DNA of 64,000 nt from Tetragonia tetragonoides (Eukaryota; Streptophyta; Magnoliopsida; Caryophyllales; Aizoaceae). A program made the position numbers and the translations under genes. The stretch lies in NCBI GenBank assembly GCA_038025085.1, contig CM076142.1, positions 10,700,501-10,764,500 on the forward strand, read 5' to 3'. Positions 23,401 through 34,000 of the stretch are shown here, piece by piece. The first letter of the stretch is position 1; every line of letters starts with the position of its first letter. The notes under the pieces are model-generated. The model did no database searches. It was not told the origin of the DNA and saw only the letters and a program-made list of their open reading frames with translations.

Positions 23401-26400
23401 ACAAAATAAACAAATTGGTTATGCGATGCAGAGATCCTTGTCATCAGAATGGCTATAAACACGGCCCAATGATACAAAACAACCAAATAAGAGACTATGA
23501 AAATACATTACAAACGTACCTTCTGCTTGACCGGAATTTTGTTGTCGAAAATTTGTGCAGCTTCTGAAGCAAGTATGTTACTATGTCTTTGCCTTTCAGT
23601 TTTTGATCTTTCCAACTTAATTGGGCTCAAATCAGGGTCTAATTTACAGGAATTTATCTTATCTGCTGGCAAAGTGTTCACTCTAGAAAACCTGCCACCT
23701 AATCAAACCGACAGAAATCAGATATGTGAAAATAGAGCATGTTACAGATAATAACAACATGTAAGATGTACTAAACTAGGAGGTCTGTCAGACATAAATT
23801 CATGATTACTTCATTACTTGCTTCCTTGTCACCAAACCTAGATGTTCACAAGTTCCACTGTATCAAAAACTTGTGTGAATTTGGTCCATAGTGGACCAAG
23901 GGACTAAATAGCTTTTAACATACCCTCCATGTCCCAGAATATTCCATGGTGAACTAAGTCCACAAAAGACAAGCTACTATATCACCATGTAAATACGAAA
24001 AGTATTGTTACTTTCTATTCGGGCTATTTCATGTTCATTTGTTTCATCATATAACAAGTTGTAAGGTATTAGCTGCAAAATCAATGACTTTCATTTAGCT
24101 TCAAGGATATTTCCTATAAAAGGTAGACCAACGGCAACTCCTCAACTATCTTCTTCAAGTTTATAGTAAGTACCTTCTTGCTCAATCAAGAAAAATAGAA
24201 AGTAATAATGAATGACATATATTACAGCAAAGAGGACAGGGTATACTCCAAGCATCAAGATTGAATATTGAAGATATTGAAGATCAGTAGATAGAAAAAG
24301 AATCGTGTCTTGCGTACTGCAAGGGCAAACATGCACCTCGTCTTTGTGCTCTCTACCTACCTTGAATCCATCAACCCGCCACACCTCACTCCTCTCCAAC
24401 ATCCTACTCAACATTGCAACAACAAGGGTGAACAAAAGGATGAAACCATGTCAATATTTTACTATCACATGAATTGATCCATCACTGAAGTGCACATTGC
24501 CCTTAACAACATTCCCTCATTTTCTATAACAGCAACCTCTAAATATATAAGAATTTGCAGTTCTCTTTATTTCATTTTAGAGAGAAATTAACTTTGGACA
24601 AGTCTAGTGTGTTGCAAGGATCAACATCAACTCTCACATTCTTGATGATTGGGCGCTGTAGAAAAAAGTGTGGTGGACTATGTTTATTTTCATAATCACA
24701 GGTTTTGCTGTGAGGTTTTGCTTTGATCCCATCAGGAGAACAAAGTGTTCCTAGCCCCTATAGTGAAGAGGTGTTTAAGAAGCTGTTGGATAAGGGAAGA
24801 GTTATATGGGAGGAAGGGTTACTTTGACTTAGACATGCCTTACCTACTTGTGAAATCTCTGTTCATGCGGCATTTAATCATTTTGAAGCTTTAGTAACTT
24901 CCAATCACTAATATTAATTGCACAATTGAACACTAACTGCATTTTAAATAATTAATCTCGAAAATTTTGCTTAATTTCCATGGTTGAGGTTAGTGCTACC
25001 TGCTCAATGATAATCTGCATGATGCCTAGTCTCGATCAATCTTTTTTTTAGTCCAATAGAAGTAGGTAGGGGCCAATTCATCAGTAATGATGAATTTCAA
25101 TTTGCTAATTGCTTTTTTTTTTCTTTTTGATGCAAGAAAGCCGCCCCATAGGCCATTACATCATAAGGGAAAGCTTGTAAGCCCACAACATACAACTACC
25201 ACTCTCAATCCTAGAATTAAGGGCAATGAGCCTTGAAAACCCAAACTTGATGTTGGAGGTGTGAGTGCTCTACCATTGAGCTATCCAACTTATGCTCTCA
25301 ATTTGCTAATTGCTCAACTATGCTATGGACCCCTTACTAAAAAATGTCAGGCTTTCATCACCAAATTTGCTAGTTTGGACCTTCACTGTGCCTCCCTTGA
25401 GGCAGCATGTGCTTGCGGCCCCATTGAATGATCTCAGCCATTGCCGTATGTGTTTGTGAACCTATGAAAGTTTTGCACCGGCCCCCTCCCCCAACCCCCA
25501 CACCCCACCCCCTCCCCCAACCCCCACACCCCACCCCAAAGAAAAGGCCTTTCCTCGCTCCCATACAAATACCCCAAAAAAAAAAAAAAAAAAAAAAAGA
25601 CGCAGCTTAGTTTGGTGCCATGGACTCATGTCCAGACTCTTGAGTTAATTAGCTTACACAAATTTAAGAAAGCAGCATCACCTAATAGAGTAATAGGGTC
25701 CTAAGTTTGGTACTCCATTTTGTAATCTCTCATCATTTGCAGGTGTCACTGGGTCAATAACTCTAACCCAATGGCTTTTATGTCATATCCTGGAGCTAAA
25801 CTAATAGCCGTTCTTAGTCCTTGGAGAGTTAAGTTGATAGCTTAATGTCTTTTCATTTCAGTTCAATATACATTTCAACAACACAAATTCGAAGTGCCTC
25901 ATAACAAATGTTACACATAGTTACCCACCTATATCACAATCTCCAATTTCCCTAATAAAAAGGTTTTACAGATAATAATGTTACAAAACATTTAATCACT
26001 AGACAATAATTGTCATCATTTTTTAAGGATGAAAACTACTATCATTTTATTTATAAGCAATAACAAATATGATTGGTATTAATTTCCCGAAATTTCTCTG
26101 AAGTTTGAAAGTATCCCACATTGTTGAGAGCTTACTATCACATTCACCATCACCAATATCCAATAAATAAATATACAGAGTGGAAAAAAAAACTGAGAAA
26201 GATTCGCAAAAATGTATACAAATCAAAGTAAACAATTTAGGACTAAGTCAAATATCGGTCTAATTTATCCAGTTTTCCATAAAAGTCTTAACAATAATGA
26301 TCAAAATTGGAAGGAAAAAAAACAACAACAAAAATACAAATAAAAAAAAAAGGACAGGAAAATAGACCGTTACCAGAAGAGCCGTTGTTGTTGTTGCTAT

Positions 26401-26554
26401 TGCTGTTGCTCCCACTGTGATCAAGTTCACTCTTATGGTGACTCTCCCCAACAATTTCATTTTCACCATCAAAATGACCTTGACTTTCACTTGACGAACT
26501 ACACGAAGAACTTTCTCTCTCCTTCTCCGACTGCACCCCCATAACCGCCGCCAT
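10273..26554 (-). CDS. UGT80A2: sterol 3-beta-glucosyltransferase, UGT80A type
   Basis: Transfers glucose from UDP-glucose to the 3-hydroxyl of membrane sterols, making steryl glucosides. Fourteen coding exons, in transcript order: 26554-26374, 23698-23520, 22339-22097, 21900-21789, 20276-20106, 19291-19228, 19072-19015, 18904-18727, 16854-16724, 14827-14725, 14589-14513, 14197-14150, 14063-13914, 10440-10273. All have GT-AG borders and phases agree, giving 620 residues, close to the Arabidopsis protein. Ser- and Asn-rich N-terminus, then IVMLIVGTRGDVQPF (GT28-type N-domain, near residue 180), ANPPAYGH, SPHLVPKPKDWGP, and the UDP-sugar-binding VHHGGAGTTAAGL (about 500-512) with FFGDQPFWGERVHARGVGP. 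The C-terminus is CFGCS, as in UGT80A2. Introns 1, 8, 9 and 13 are large and hold transposons. The symbol is by orthology. Confidence 0.92.
10850..11771. mobile_element. 922-bp MITE-like element with G/T-rich core
   Basis: The left end TACTCCCTCCGTCC and the right end GGGACAGACGGAGTA belong to imperfect inverted repeats of about 34 bp (about four mismatches), bordered by TA as in Stowaway elements. The core from about 11140 to 11680 is almost only G and T on the plus strand, with many G-runs. The element lies in intron 13 of the sterol glucosyltransferase gene. Confidence 0.7.
12001..12107. repeat. direct repeat, copy 1 (empty MITE site)
   Basis: CATACTAAGCCTTATTTCTG through the first GGATCCCC recurs at 12309-12340 plus 12691-12770, where the second copy is split by the MITE at 12341. 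Copy 1 therefore shows the unoccupied site. Confidence 0.8.
12341..12690. mobile_element. 350-bp Harbinger-like MITE
   Basis: The ends are perfect 16-bp inverted repeats (GAGCCTGTTTGGGAGT). The left half is G-rich (GGAATGGAGGGGAAGG) and the right half C-rich, so the element can fold on itself. It is inserted in copy 2 of a direct repeat whose copy 1 (12001-12107) is empty. Left border TTA and right border TAA fit a TWA-type target, but one base differs. It has no coding capacity. Confidence 0.7.
15231..15390 (-). mobile_element. tRNA-derived SINE, family of 42775
   Basis: On the minus strand TAGTTTAGTTGG (box A-like) is followed by CCCAAGTTCGAGG (box B) and by the family tail GTTTTCCTGGTCGTTAACTT and GGATACCCATGTTATCT. 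The copy at 42775-42919 shares these blocks in the same order. It lies in intron 9 of the sterol glucosyltransferase gene. No clear target-site duplication was found. Confidence 0.75.
15468..15747. mobile_element. Stowaway-like MITE, 280 bp
   Basis: The left end TACTCCCTCTGTCCCC and the right end GGGGACGGAGGGAGTA are inverted repeats that continue inward with CTCTTTACGTTGGTA. The element is bordered by TA and has an internal duplicated GACCACCATATTCTCTCTCA. It lies in intron 9 of the sterol glucosyltransferase gene. Confidence 0.8.
20453..20492. repeat. (A)40 homopolymer
   Basis: Uninterrupted run of 40 A after a short (CA)n stretch, inside intron 4 of the sterol glucosyltransferase gene. 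No flanking target duplication was recognised. Confidence 0.75.
25114..25297 (-). mobile_element. tRNA-derived SINE with perfect TSD
   Basis: On the minus strand GGATAGCTCAATGGTAGAGC is a clear tRNA box A. The body ends in GCATCAAAAAGAAAAAAAAA. Perfect 17-bp copies of TCAATTTGCTAATTGCT flank it (25097-25113 and 25298-25314). The family differs from those at 42775 and 52998. It lies in intron 1 of the sterol glucosyltransferase gene, in the same orientation as that gene. Confidence 0.85.
25481..25598. repeat. C-rich tandem repeat followed by (A)23
   Basis: A 26-bp C-rich unit (core CCTCCCCCAACCCCCACACC) occurs twice in tandem, then an A-run at 25576-25598. It lies in intron 1 of the sterol glucosyltransferase gene. 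Confidence 0.6.
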
Positions 26555-26893
26555 CAGAAACTATATAAATTAAATTCTCTCTCTTTCCAAAATGTACTGG
26601 AAATTTCTCTGCGTTTTTTGAAATTGCAAAATTGCAATTTAAAATGAGTGTTGTTGCTCAAAAGGTTCGAAAAAACAGATCAAAAGCTTTAAGAATCGAA
26701 AACAGTTGTTCATGGGAGAGAGAGAGAGAGACCACGTTCCGAAAGAGAGGGGGTAGTGGCTGGAAGGGTGAATTTCGGAGGGGCAAAATTGGAAGAAAAT
26801 AAAATAAATAGGGAGGTTGGGAAATTATCGAGTGTGGTAACCGTTTCGTGTACCCAATGAGATGGCCGTTGATCAAGGGAATAAACGTAGCTG

Positions 26894-26918
26894 TTGACAG
26901 CTGTCAAAATCACGTGAC
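26894..26918. promoter_or_regulatory. palindromic W-box pair and G-box upstream of UGT80A
   Basis: TTGACAGCTGTCAA (26894-26907) is two W-box cores in inverted orientation. CACGTGAC starts at 26911. The pair lies about 340-365 bases upstream of the ATG at 26554, a proximal promoter position. A GA/CT microsatellite lies in the leader at about 26714-26732. Confidence 0.45.
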
Positions 26919-27062
26919 AGGTGGTACGTACTGGCAATTTTTTTTTATTTTATTTTTTTCCTCAGGTTGGTGTTTGTGGAAGTGTGTTGGCTTTACTCTT
27001 TTTTGTCCCTTGGAAAATTACGAGGATTAAAGGAAAGATTTTTTGAAGGGATTGCTCTAGAT

Positions 27063-27108
27063 CCTCTCATAAAAAAAATAAAATAAATAAAATAAATAAA
27101 TAAAAAAA
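27063..27108 (+). mobile_element. tail-only retroinsertion, 46 bp
   Basis: CCTCTCAT followed by an A-rich (AAAT)n tail lies between two perfect 14-bp copies of GGATTGCTCTAGAT (27049-27062 and 27109-27122). The CCTCTC(A)n head matches the 3' end of the retroelement at 35453-36023, so it may be a maximally truncated copy of that family. Confidence 0.7.
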
Positions 27109-27469
27109 GGATTGCTCTAGATTTTTGTTGGTTTCTTAGCACCTTGAGTTAAGTGGTGATGGGATGAATGATGATAACAACAAATGATAATGAATGATAA
27201 TGAGAATGATATGTTCTTAATGAGGGTCATTGTTGGTTTTTTAGCACCTTAAGTTAAGTGGTTTTTAGTTGTTTACATTTCTTCATCATGTAATTCAGGT
27301 GTAGTGAAAAAAATGGAAAATATTTTGGTGGTGTTTAACCTAAGTTTTAAGCGGTAATTATTTTTTCTTTTTTTTGTTTTTGAGCCTCTTAGAGAATATT
27401 TATTTGGAGGGGGAGGAGGGTAAAATCCTGAATCTAATTATTTGTAACCACAAACATGGATGAGCCACT

Positions 27470-27716
27470 CCTACAAAGTCTTCGTACAATACATTAAAGA
27501 GGCCCACATATGAGGTAGAGAAGTATTTAAGATTGAGGAGCCAATTAGCTGCGAAGTTGCCTTCCATGTAGTCATGACGAACACAAACAACTCGACTTGA
27601 GTTGACGAGTAAGGCCAACATTGTAGGAGGAAATATGTTGGATTCCATGGCTTTGGATCCTCACGAAGGGCAAGAAGAACGGTATCCAAATCCGCCTCTA
27701 GCACAAGTTGTGGCAT
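27470..27716 (-). pseudogene. LINE-type RNase H remnant
   Basis: On the minus strand one frame reads LVLEADLDTVLLALREDP and a shifted frame continues with VVCVRHDYMEGNFAANWL. These match the last two blocks of the plant LINE-type RNase H domain (the acidic motif and the EGN..A(D/N)xLA motif). A frameshift separates them and nothing else of the element remains. Confidence 0.5.
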
Positions 27717-27833
27717 GTCCTAGTCGTTGGCCACAGGGGCGGAGCTAAGGGGAGATCAGTGGAGGCTGTGGTCCCCCCCCCCCCCACTCCCCGTGATTCT
27801 AAAACTTTACAAGTACTGCAGTGTGTAATATTT

Positions 27834-27915
27834 TTCCTCAGTTGGTGGAGAGGGTGAGTGAAGCGTCTACTGGTTGCTGCATCTCGTGAACTTCACGCGA
27901 TCAAATCCTAGGCTA
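27834..27915 (+). mobile_element. possible SINE head
   Basis: CCTCAGTTGGTGGAGAGG resembles a tRNA box A and GCGATCAAATCCTAGG resembles a box B at a plausible distance. The 3' end and target duplication are not visible. Confidence 0.35.
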
Positions 27916-28229
27916 CGTCGAAGTCAGCTCTTTTATTTCCTTTCTCTTTTTTTCTTATTTTCATTCACCAACATTTTTTTAACAAGTAAAAATATTTCTC
28001 TTATATCTTTTCAATTATATTATCTAAGGAGTAAAATATTTGTATTTGTTATTTATTTCTCGTTGTTCTTTAATGATTCTTTATCCAAGACGAAGAATGA
28101 CTTTGCTAAGAAATTAATCTTTCCACAAATACCTAACTTAAATAAATGGTGTTAGATTATTATTTTGTATTTGCAATTTATACACAAAAACTTATTTAGG
28201 ACAGTTTTTTCGTAACTTTTGATGAGATA

Positions 28230-28345
28230 TACATATGAGTCACTTTTAAATGAAACAAGGGTCATTACTCACCATAACTTCATAAGTGGCCCCTACATTT
28301 CTAAATAGTGACCCCATTTTTTTATGAGACATATATATATATGGA
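28230..28345 (+). repeat. dispersed repeat, copy B
   Basis: Contains AAGGGTCATTACTCACC and CTAAATAGTGACCCC. Related copies are at 36970-37088 (same orientation) and 41772-41905 (inverted). Confidence 0.55.
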
Positions 28346-28774
28346 AGATGGATGGTAAATCAAATTTCAATGCAAGCACAACCAATTTTCTCTTAGAGGT
28401 GTTTGAAACTTCTTAAAAGCTAAACTAAGAACTGCAGAGAGGTGGTTTGTGCGGAAAATTAGAGAGTAGTAGAAGTTCTAAAAAAATTAAGCCAAACACG
28501 CTCTCAATCACACTTGATTATGTTTTTGTCAAAAAAAAAAATTTTGCACAAAACTTTATAAAAAATAGAATATTGTTGTATTTCTTACATATTGCATCTG
28601 AACTGTAGTTATATACTTATATACACATGAAGGTTGACCATTGACCAATACTGGATTGACTTTGACTGTAGTAAAGGACTTTGGACCAATTGCCTAGACA
28701 CAATCTTTGTATGGCTTCATGAACATATTGGGCCAGCTACCATTTGTTGATCCAACTGCAGGTGCTAAACAAAC

Positions 28775-28792
28775 AGCTCACTAGCTCGATAA
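28775..28792. repeat. left TSD of LINE 1
   Basis: AGCTCACTAGCTCGATAA, perfectly repeated at 35155-35172 directly after the poly(A) tail. Confidence 0.9.
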
Positions 28793-29112
28793 AGAAAACA
28801 GGAACTAGCCACCTCCTTTCTTAATCCTCTCGTAGTTGGTATCCGGTTGAGAATGCCTCGTGTAGGCCGTAAAAATTTCCTCTGGGAAACCTAATATTCT
28901 CCTTTGTGAGTCATTTCATCTATCCGCCTTCATCCTCTCCTTATCCCCAAAAATCACATCTTTTTTATTCCTTTCAGTACTAAAAATCACTCCTTTATTT
29001 CTTTCCTACTCAAAATAGGCTCTTTTATCCGTAAAAACCATTTCATTTCCACTTTTCACTCACCCCAAAGTTCCCTCCTTTTCTGCTCCAAACCGTGTCG
29101 ATATTCTTTACA

Positions 29113-31029
29113 ATGGAGGATATTGACATCTCTGATTACTATGAAGAACTACAGAGAGATCAGGAAAATCGTGAGAAATTTGGAGATCCTTTTGACACAT
29201 CTAATGAAGATCCTCACCTGCTTGATAATGAAGATCTCATCGATAGGGTCACGAACTTGAGTGCTGTAGGGAAGGTCAAGACTGATAAGCCGATCAAAAT
29301 GCGTTTAGCAAGATCAATCATGGAGAAAACGTGGGGACTGCAAGGTAAACCTAAAATCACTATAATAGATGATTTTCACTTCTTGTTTACTTATTTTGAC
29401 AAACGAGACAGAGATAGACTGCTAGAAGGTAACTGGGGTGTGTTGGGTAGACAAGTTATAATGAAAAAATGGGGGCCAAATCAAAAAATCACAGATATTG
29501 ATTTTGATAAATCAGCTTTTTCGCTTCAAATCCACAACCTAGACTGGCAAAAAGCTTCTCCTAAAAATGCAGTGTTAATTGGAAGAAGATATGGAAAAGT
29601 TTTGGGAATTGATAGAATCCCACCAGAAAAATGGGTTACGAGACCTTATATGAGGGTCAGGGTGATCTTGGATCTGAATGAACCTCTTCCAAGAGGGTTT
29701 GTGTTTACAAATGAAGGTAGACAGAACTGGGTAAGCATCAGAATGGAGAGAGTATCTGATTATTGCTATGCATGTGGAAGACTTGGGCATGAATCAAGTG
29801 ATTGTAAAACTGAGGAACCCATTAGACCTAATGGGCTTGACCCTGGGCTTAACGAAAGCCTCAGAGCTACTGATTTAGCAGATTGGCATATCCCTCTCAT
29901 CCCTGTGGGGGAAGTAATTTCTGAAAAAGAACAGAGAGAGACTGAAACTTTGCACCCCATAAGAGATAAAAGTGGTTTAATAGTTTTCCCACCACAAATA
30001 CTCCCTAAACCACCTGTTGTTAACTCAATGTTCCCAACCCAACCTCCTGCTGAGAGTTTGAAAATAGCCAATGAGTTCATGTTGCAAGAGAAAAACTCCA
30101 CAGAAACACAATGCTTTGAGAGATTTTATAGAGAAACTGGGGTTTTGGAGAGATTTAGGATGGAAAGAGTGGAAAAAACATCCTCCACAGTACAGGCGGA
30201 GCCTAAGCAGATTGTTGTGAACCCTTTTGACAAACCCAAGAGGGACTCTGGGGGTGTTCCTATTATGGCAAGAAAAGAATTTGCAGGTGTGCATTCCCCT
30301 ATCCATCCGGATGTCAGATTGGGGGGTTTTACCAGTAGAATCACTCATAAACTCCCAAAGGAAGTGATAAGTTTGAAGGATCCCCTGAGTTATAGGAGTG
30401 CTTCTACTTTGATGACTGCAAACAACTATGCCTCACCAAAACCTTCTTCTAACATCAGAAATTTCACCACCAAAACAAAAAATTCCCTACCTTCTCCTAT
30501 TACCCCACCCATCATCCCACCCTAGCAACAAAAGGCCCATGAAATCACAAAAAACACAACCAGAAAAACTTTGTCCATTGAGATGCAAGCCATGAGTTCT
30601 GCGGGATCATCTTCCAGTGGCTCTAAGAGGTTGGATGAGCTTCCTTCACACCAAATTCCTGCTGATAACTTGGTGTCTAATCCTTTATTGCAAAATGCCC
30701 TAGCCAAACTTACCCTCAAGAGGAAGAAAGATGATGAAGAAGGGGAGTTACCAAACCCCAGACACCTGAAAGCTTTGAAGAGCTTGGTGGAACTCCCCTT
30801 GTTCCATCCTGAGAATGAACCTGATCCCTGGGGTAAGATCCCTAGAATTATGCCAAAGGCCAGGAGAAGTGCACAAATGAAGAAAAAAAGAGCTGTGATA
30901 GCAGAGAAAATTGTCAACAGGCTTGCTGGGCCTAAGGATGCTTACCAGGAACTTTTAGACCAAATTGACCAAGCTAACAATGTGGCTGAGGAGGCGGGTC
31001 TGCCAATGCCCCCAACCCTCAATGATTAG
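29113..31029 (+). pseudogene. LINE 1 ORF1 (DUF4283 and CCHC protein)
   Basis: RNA-binding protein of a plant L1 element. The start is the ATG at 29113; the upstream GTG in frame is not needed. The frame runs about 640 codons but has one in-frame TAG at 30523-30525, after which it stays open to TAG at 31027-31029. The DUF4283-like region covers about residues 50-150. A zinc knuckle, CYACGRLGHESSDC (C-x2-C-x4-H-x4-C), lies near residue 220, and the rest is low-complexity and Pro- or Lys-rich. ORF2 begins inside its last three codons. Confidence 0.85.
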
Positions 31030-34000
31030 TCTCTTCTGGAACTGTCGGGGCTTGGGTCGACCCGTGACAATTTTCCATTTGAAGACCTTGGCTCAGAAGC
31101 TGAAACCAAATCTTATTTTTCTGTCTGAGACCATGTTAGAGGATAATAAGGCTTCTGCCAAGTTGAGATGTCTAGGTTTTGATAATGTTGTGGCTGTACC
31201 AGCAGTAGGAAAGTCTGGAGGGCTAGCATTGGTTTGGAACAACATCTGCAATGCTGAGTTAGTAATCAAAACTGACCAAGTCATGGTCATGAAAATCAAA
31301 AATACAAAAATTAATGAGGTTTGGATCCTGGTTATGGTCTATAGAGGCCCAAACCATCCTGACCAGGCTGCGTTCTGGCAAGCTTTGGAGGCTATTGGGA
31401 ACCATTTTAACAAACAAATGTGCATCATGGGTGACTTTAATGATATTGTGAGCTTGGAGGAAAGATGGGGAGGCTCTGAATTTTCTCACTCTATGAAAGG
31501 GGATCTCTTAAAGTTCATGGATAGGATGGCTCTTATGGATTTGGGATATACTGGAAATCCCTATACATGGTTTAAGAAGAAGAATGGGAAAATCATTCTT
31601 AAGGAAAGATTGGACAGGGTTATATGCAACACTGAATGGAGAGAAGCCTTTACTAGAGCTTCAGTAAAGCATGAAGCTGCTATTGTTTCGGATCACTGCC
31701 CCATCACCTTTAATACTGAGGGAGAGAAGTGTAGGGGGCCTAGACCATTCAAGTTTGAGGCAATGTGGTTGAGGGATGGCTCCTGCAAGGAGGTTATCAA
31801 TGAAGCATGGCAACAAGTTCAGACAGGCTCTTGGGGGTTTAAACTGAAGAATAAACTAGTTGCAACAAAAGGAGCACTCAGAAAGTGGAACAGAGAGATT
31901 TTTGGTAATGTGCAAGAAAGAATTAAGGTGGTCACTGGCCAGATAGGGAATATTCAAAGGGATTGCAATTTCAGGAATAAATCACAGGGGAGCTATGAAC
32001 AACTACAACAGGAACTTGAGGAGCTGTATAACAGAGAAGCAACCATGCACAAACAAGGCTCGAGGGTTTTGTATATGAAAGAGGGAGACAGGAATACAAA
32101 ATTTTTCCATGCTATGACAATAAATAGAAGGAGAAAGAATGGTATCCAGGGCCTTAAACTGGAAGATGGAAGATGGTCTGAAGATCAAGCTGAAATCACA
32201 AACATCTTTGTCAGCTACTTCAAGGAACTTTTCAAATCTGAGCACCCAAGTATTCATAATGATATTCAGGAGCTTTTTCCTTCAATTATTATGCCTGAAG
32301 ATAATGCCAGTTTAAGTAAAGTTCCCTCCCCTCAAGAAATCTGTTTTGTAGTTAATGGTATGCACCCCACAAAATCCCCTGGTCCAGATGGCTTCCCTTC
32401 ACTCTTTTATCAGAAATTCTGGCCTACTATAAATCATGATGTTGTAAAAATGATCCAAGCATTCTTTAGAGAAGGTTTCCTTCTTAGAGAGCTTAATCAT
32501 ACACATATTGCATTAATCCCTAAAAGTCAAAAAGCTTGTACTGTGAGAGAATACAGGCCTATATCCCTATGCAATGTGGGATATAAAATTATCTCAAAAA
32601 TCATTGCTAACAGACTCAAGGGTTACCTTGAGAATATTATCAGTCCCTTTCAATCTGCCTTTGTTCCAGGCAAGGTCATTACTGATAATACAATAATGAT
32701 AAATGAAGTGCTCCACAAGATGAAGAAATCTGGGTCTATGGAGGGATTGATGGCATTGAAAATTGATATGGCCAAGGCCTATGACAAAGTTGAATGGGAG
32801 TGCATTGAGGGGATTCTGAAAGCTCTTCGATTTGATGAGAAATTTGTTCAGTTAGTCATGCAATGTGTAACTACATCCTCCTTATCTGTGCTGATTGGAG
32901 GAAGCCCATATGGTTATTTCAGACCTGAGAGGGGCTTGAGGCAAGGAGACCCTCTTTCTCCTTTCCTCTTTGTTTTGGTTATGGAACTACTGTCTAGACT
33001 GATTGAAAAGAAGCAAAGAGAGGGGGGCTAGAAAGGTGTGGCTATTGATAAAGAGTGTATGGGTATCAGTCACTTGTTGTATGCTGATGACCTAGTTATT
33101 TTTGCAAAGGCAACTAAAAAAGATGCCACAGCAATAAAGCAAGTTCTTGACAGCATGGAGAAGTTCTCGGGCTTAGCAGCTAATCCACTCAAGTTTGGTG
33201 TACACTTCAGTAAAAAAACAAAATTGAGCAATAGTCTGAAGGTGAACAGAATTTTGGGATTCAAGAAAATTGAAAAGGATGCAATTTATCTGGGATTGCC
33301 CTTCTTTAGGAATGCAACAAAGATCAAGAGACTGAAGTTTATTGTGGAGAAATTACAGAGTAGAATTCAATCTTGGAAGGCAAAACTCCTATCATTTGCA
33401 GGGAGAGCAACTCTGATTCAAGTTGTGGCTGCTACCATCCCTTCTTATGCAATGTCTAGTAACATGCTGCCCAAAGACATATGCAAAGAGATGGATGCAA
33501 GTATGAGGAAATTTTGGTGGGGATATGATGAGAACAAGAGAGGAATTTACTTCAAAAGCTGGAAAGAAGTATGCCAGCCAATTGCCAAAGGTGGTCTGAA
33601 TTTGAGGAAGATGGAAGATATGAACAAGGCACTGCATGCAAAACTTACTTGGCAGCTGATGACTAAGGAAAAAAGACTCTGGGTTGAACAATGTTTGAAG
33701 AAATACTGCCATAGACATAACCCATCTTTTGTTCAACCCAACAACAATGATTCACCACAATGGAAAGAGATTCTGCAAGGTAGAAGTCTGATTGCAGAAG
33801 GATATTGTATTATGGTTGGAAGGGGTGAAGGGATAAACATATGGACAGAACCATGGGTGCCTTAAATTCAAGGTTTCAGACCTACTGCAAAGGATCTGAA
33901 TAATACTGAACAGGTATGGGTCTCAGAACTCATACAGAATGGCAAATGGAACTCACAGCTCATCAACAATATATTTGAAGCAACATCTGCAGAAGCTATA

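Larger units (their letters stand above)
27123..28792. other. spacer with decayed element fragments
   Basis: No host gene is seen. It holds a short direct repeat (GTTGGTTTCTTAGCACCTTG at about 27126 and a near copy at about 27233), a LINE RNase H remnant at 27470-27716, a possible SINE head at 27834-27915, and a dispersed repeat at 28230-28345. It ends at the left target duplication of the LINE (28775-28792). Confidence 0.45.

Noticed and set aside
30523..30525. Programmed readthrough of TAG in LINE 1 ORF1
   Set aside because: The frame stays open after it, but the following CAACAA does not match the known strong readthrough context, and ORF2 has further stops. Plain nonsense mutation is simpler.
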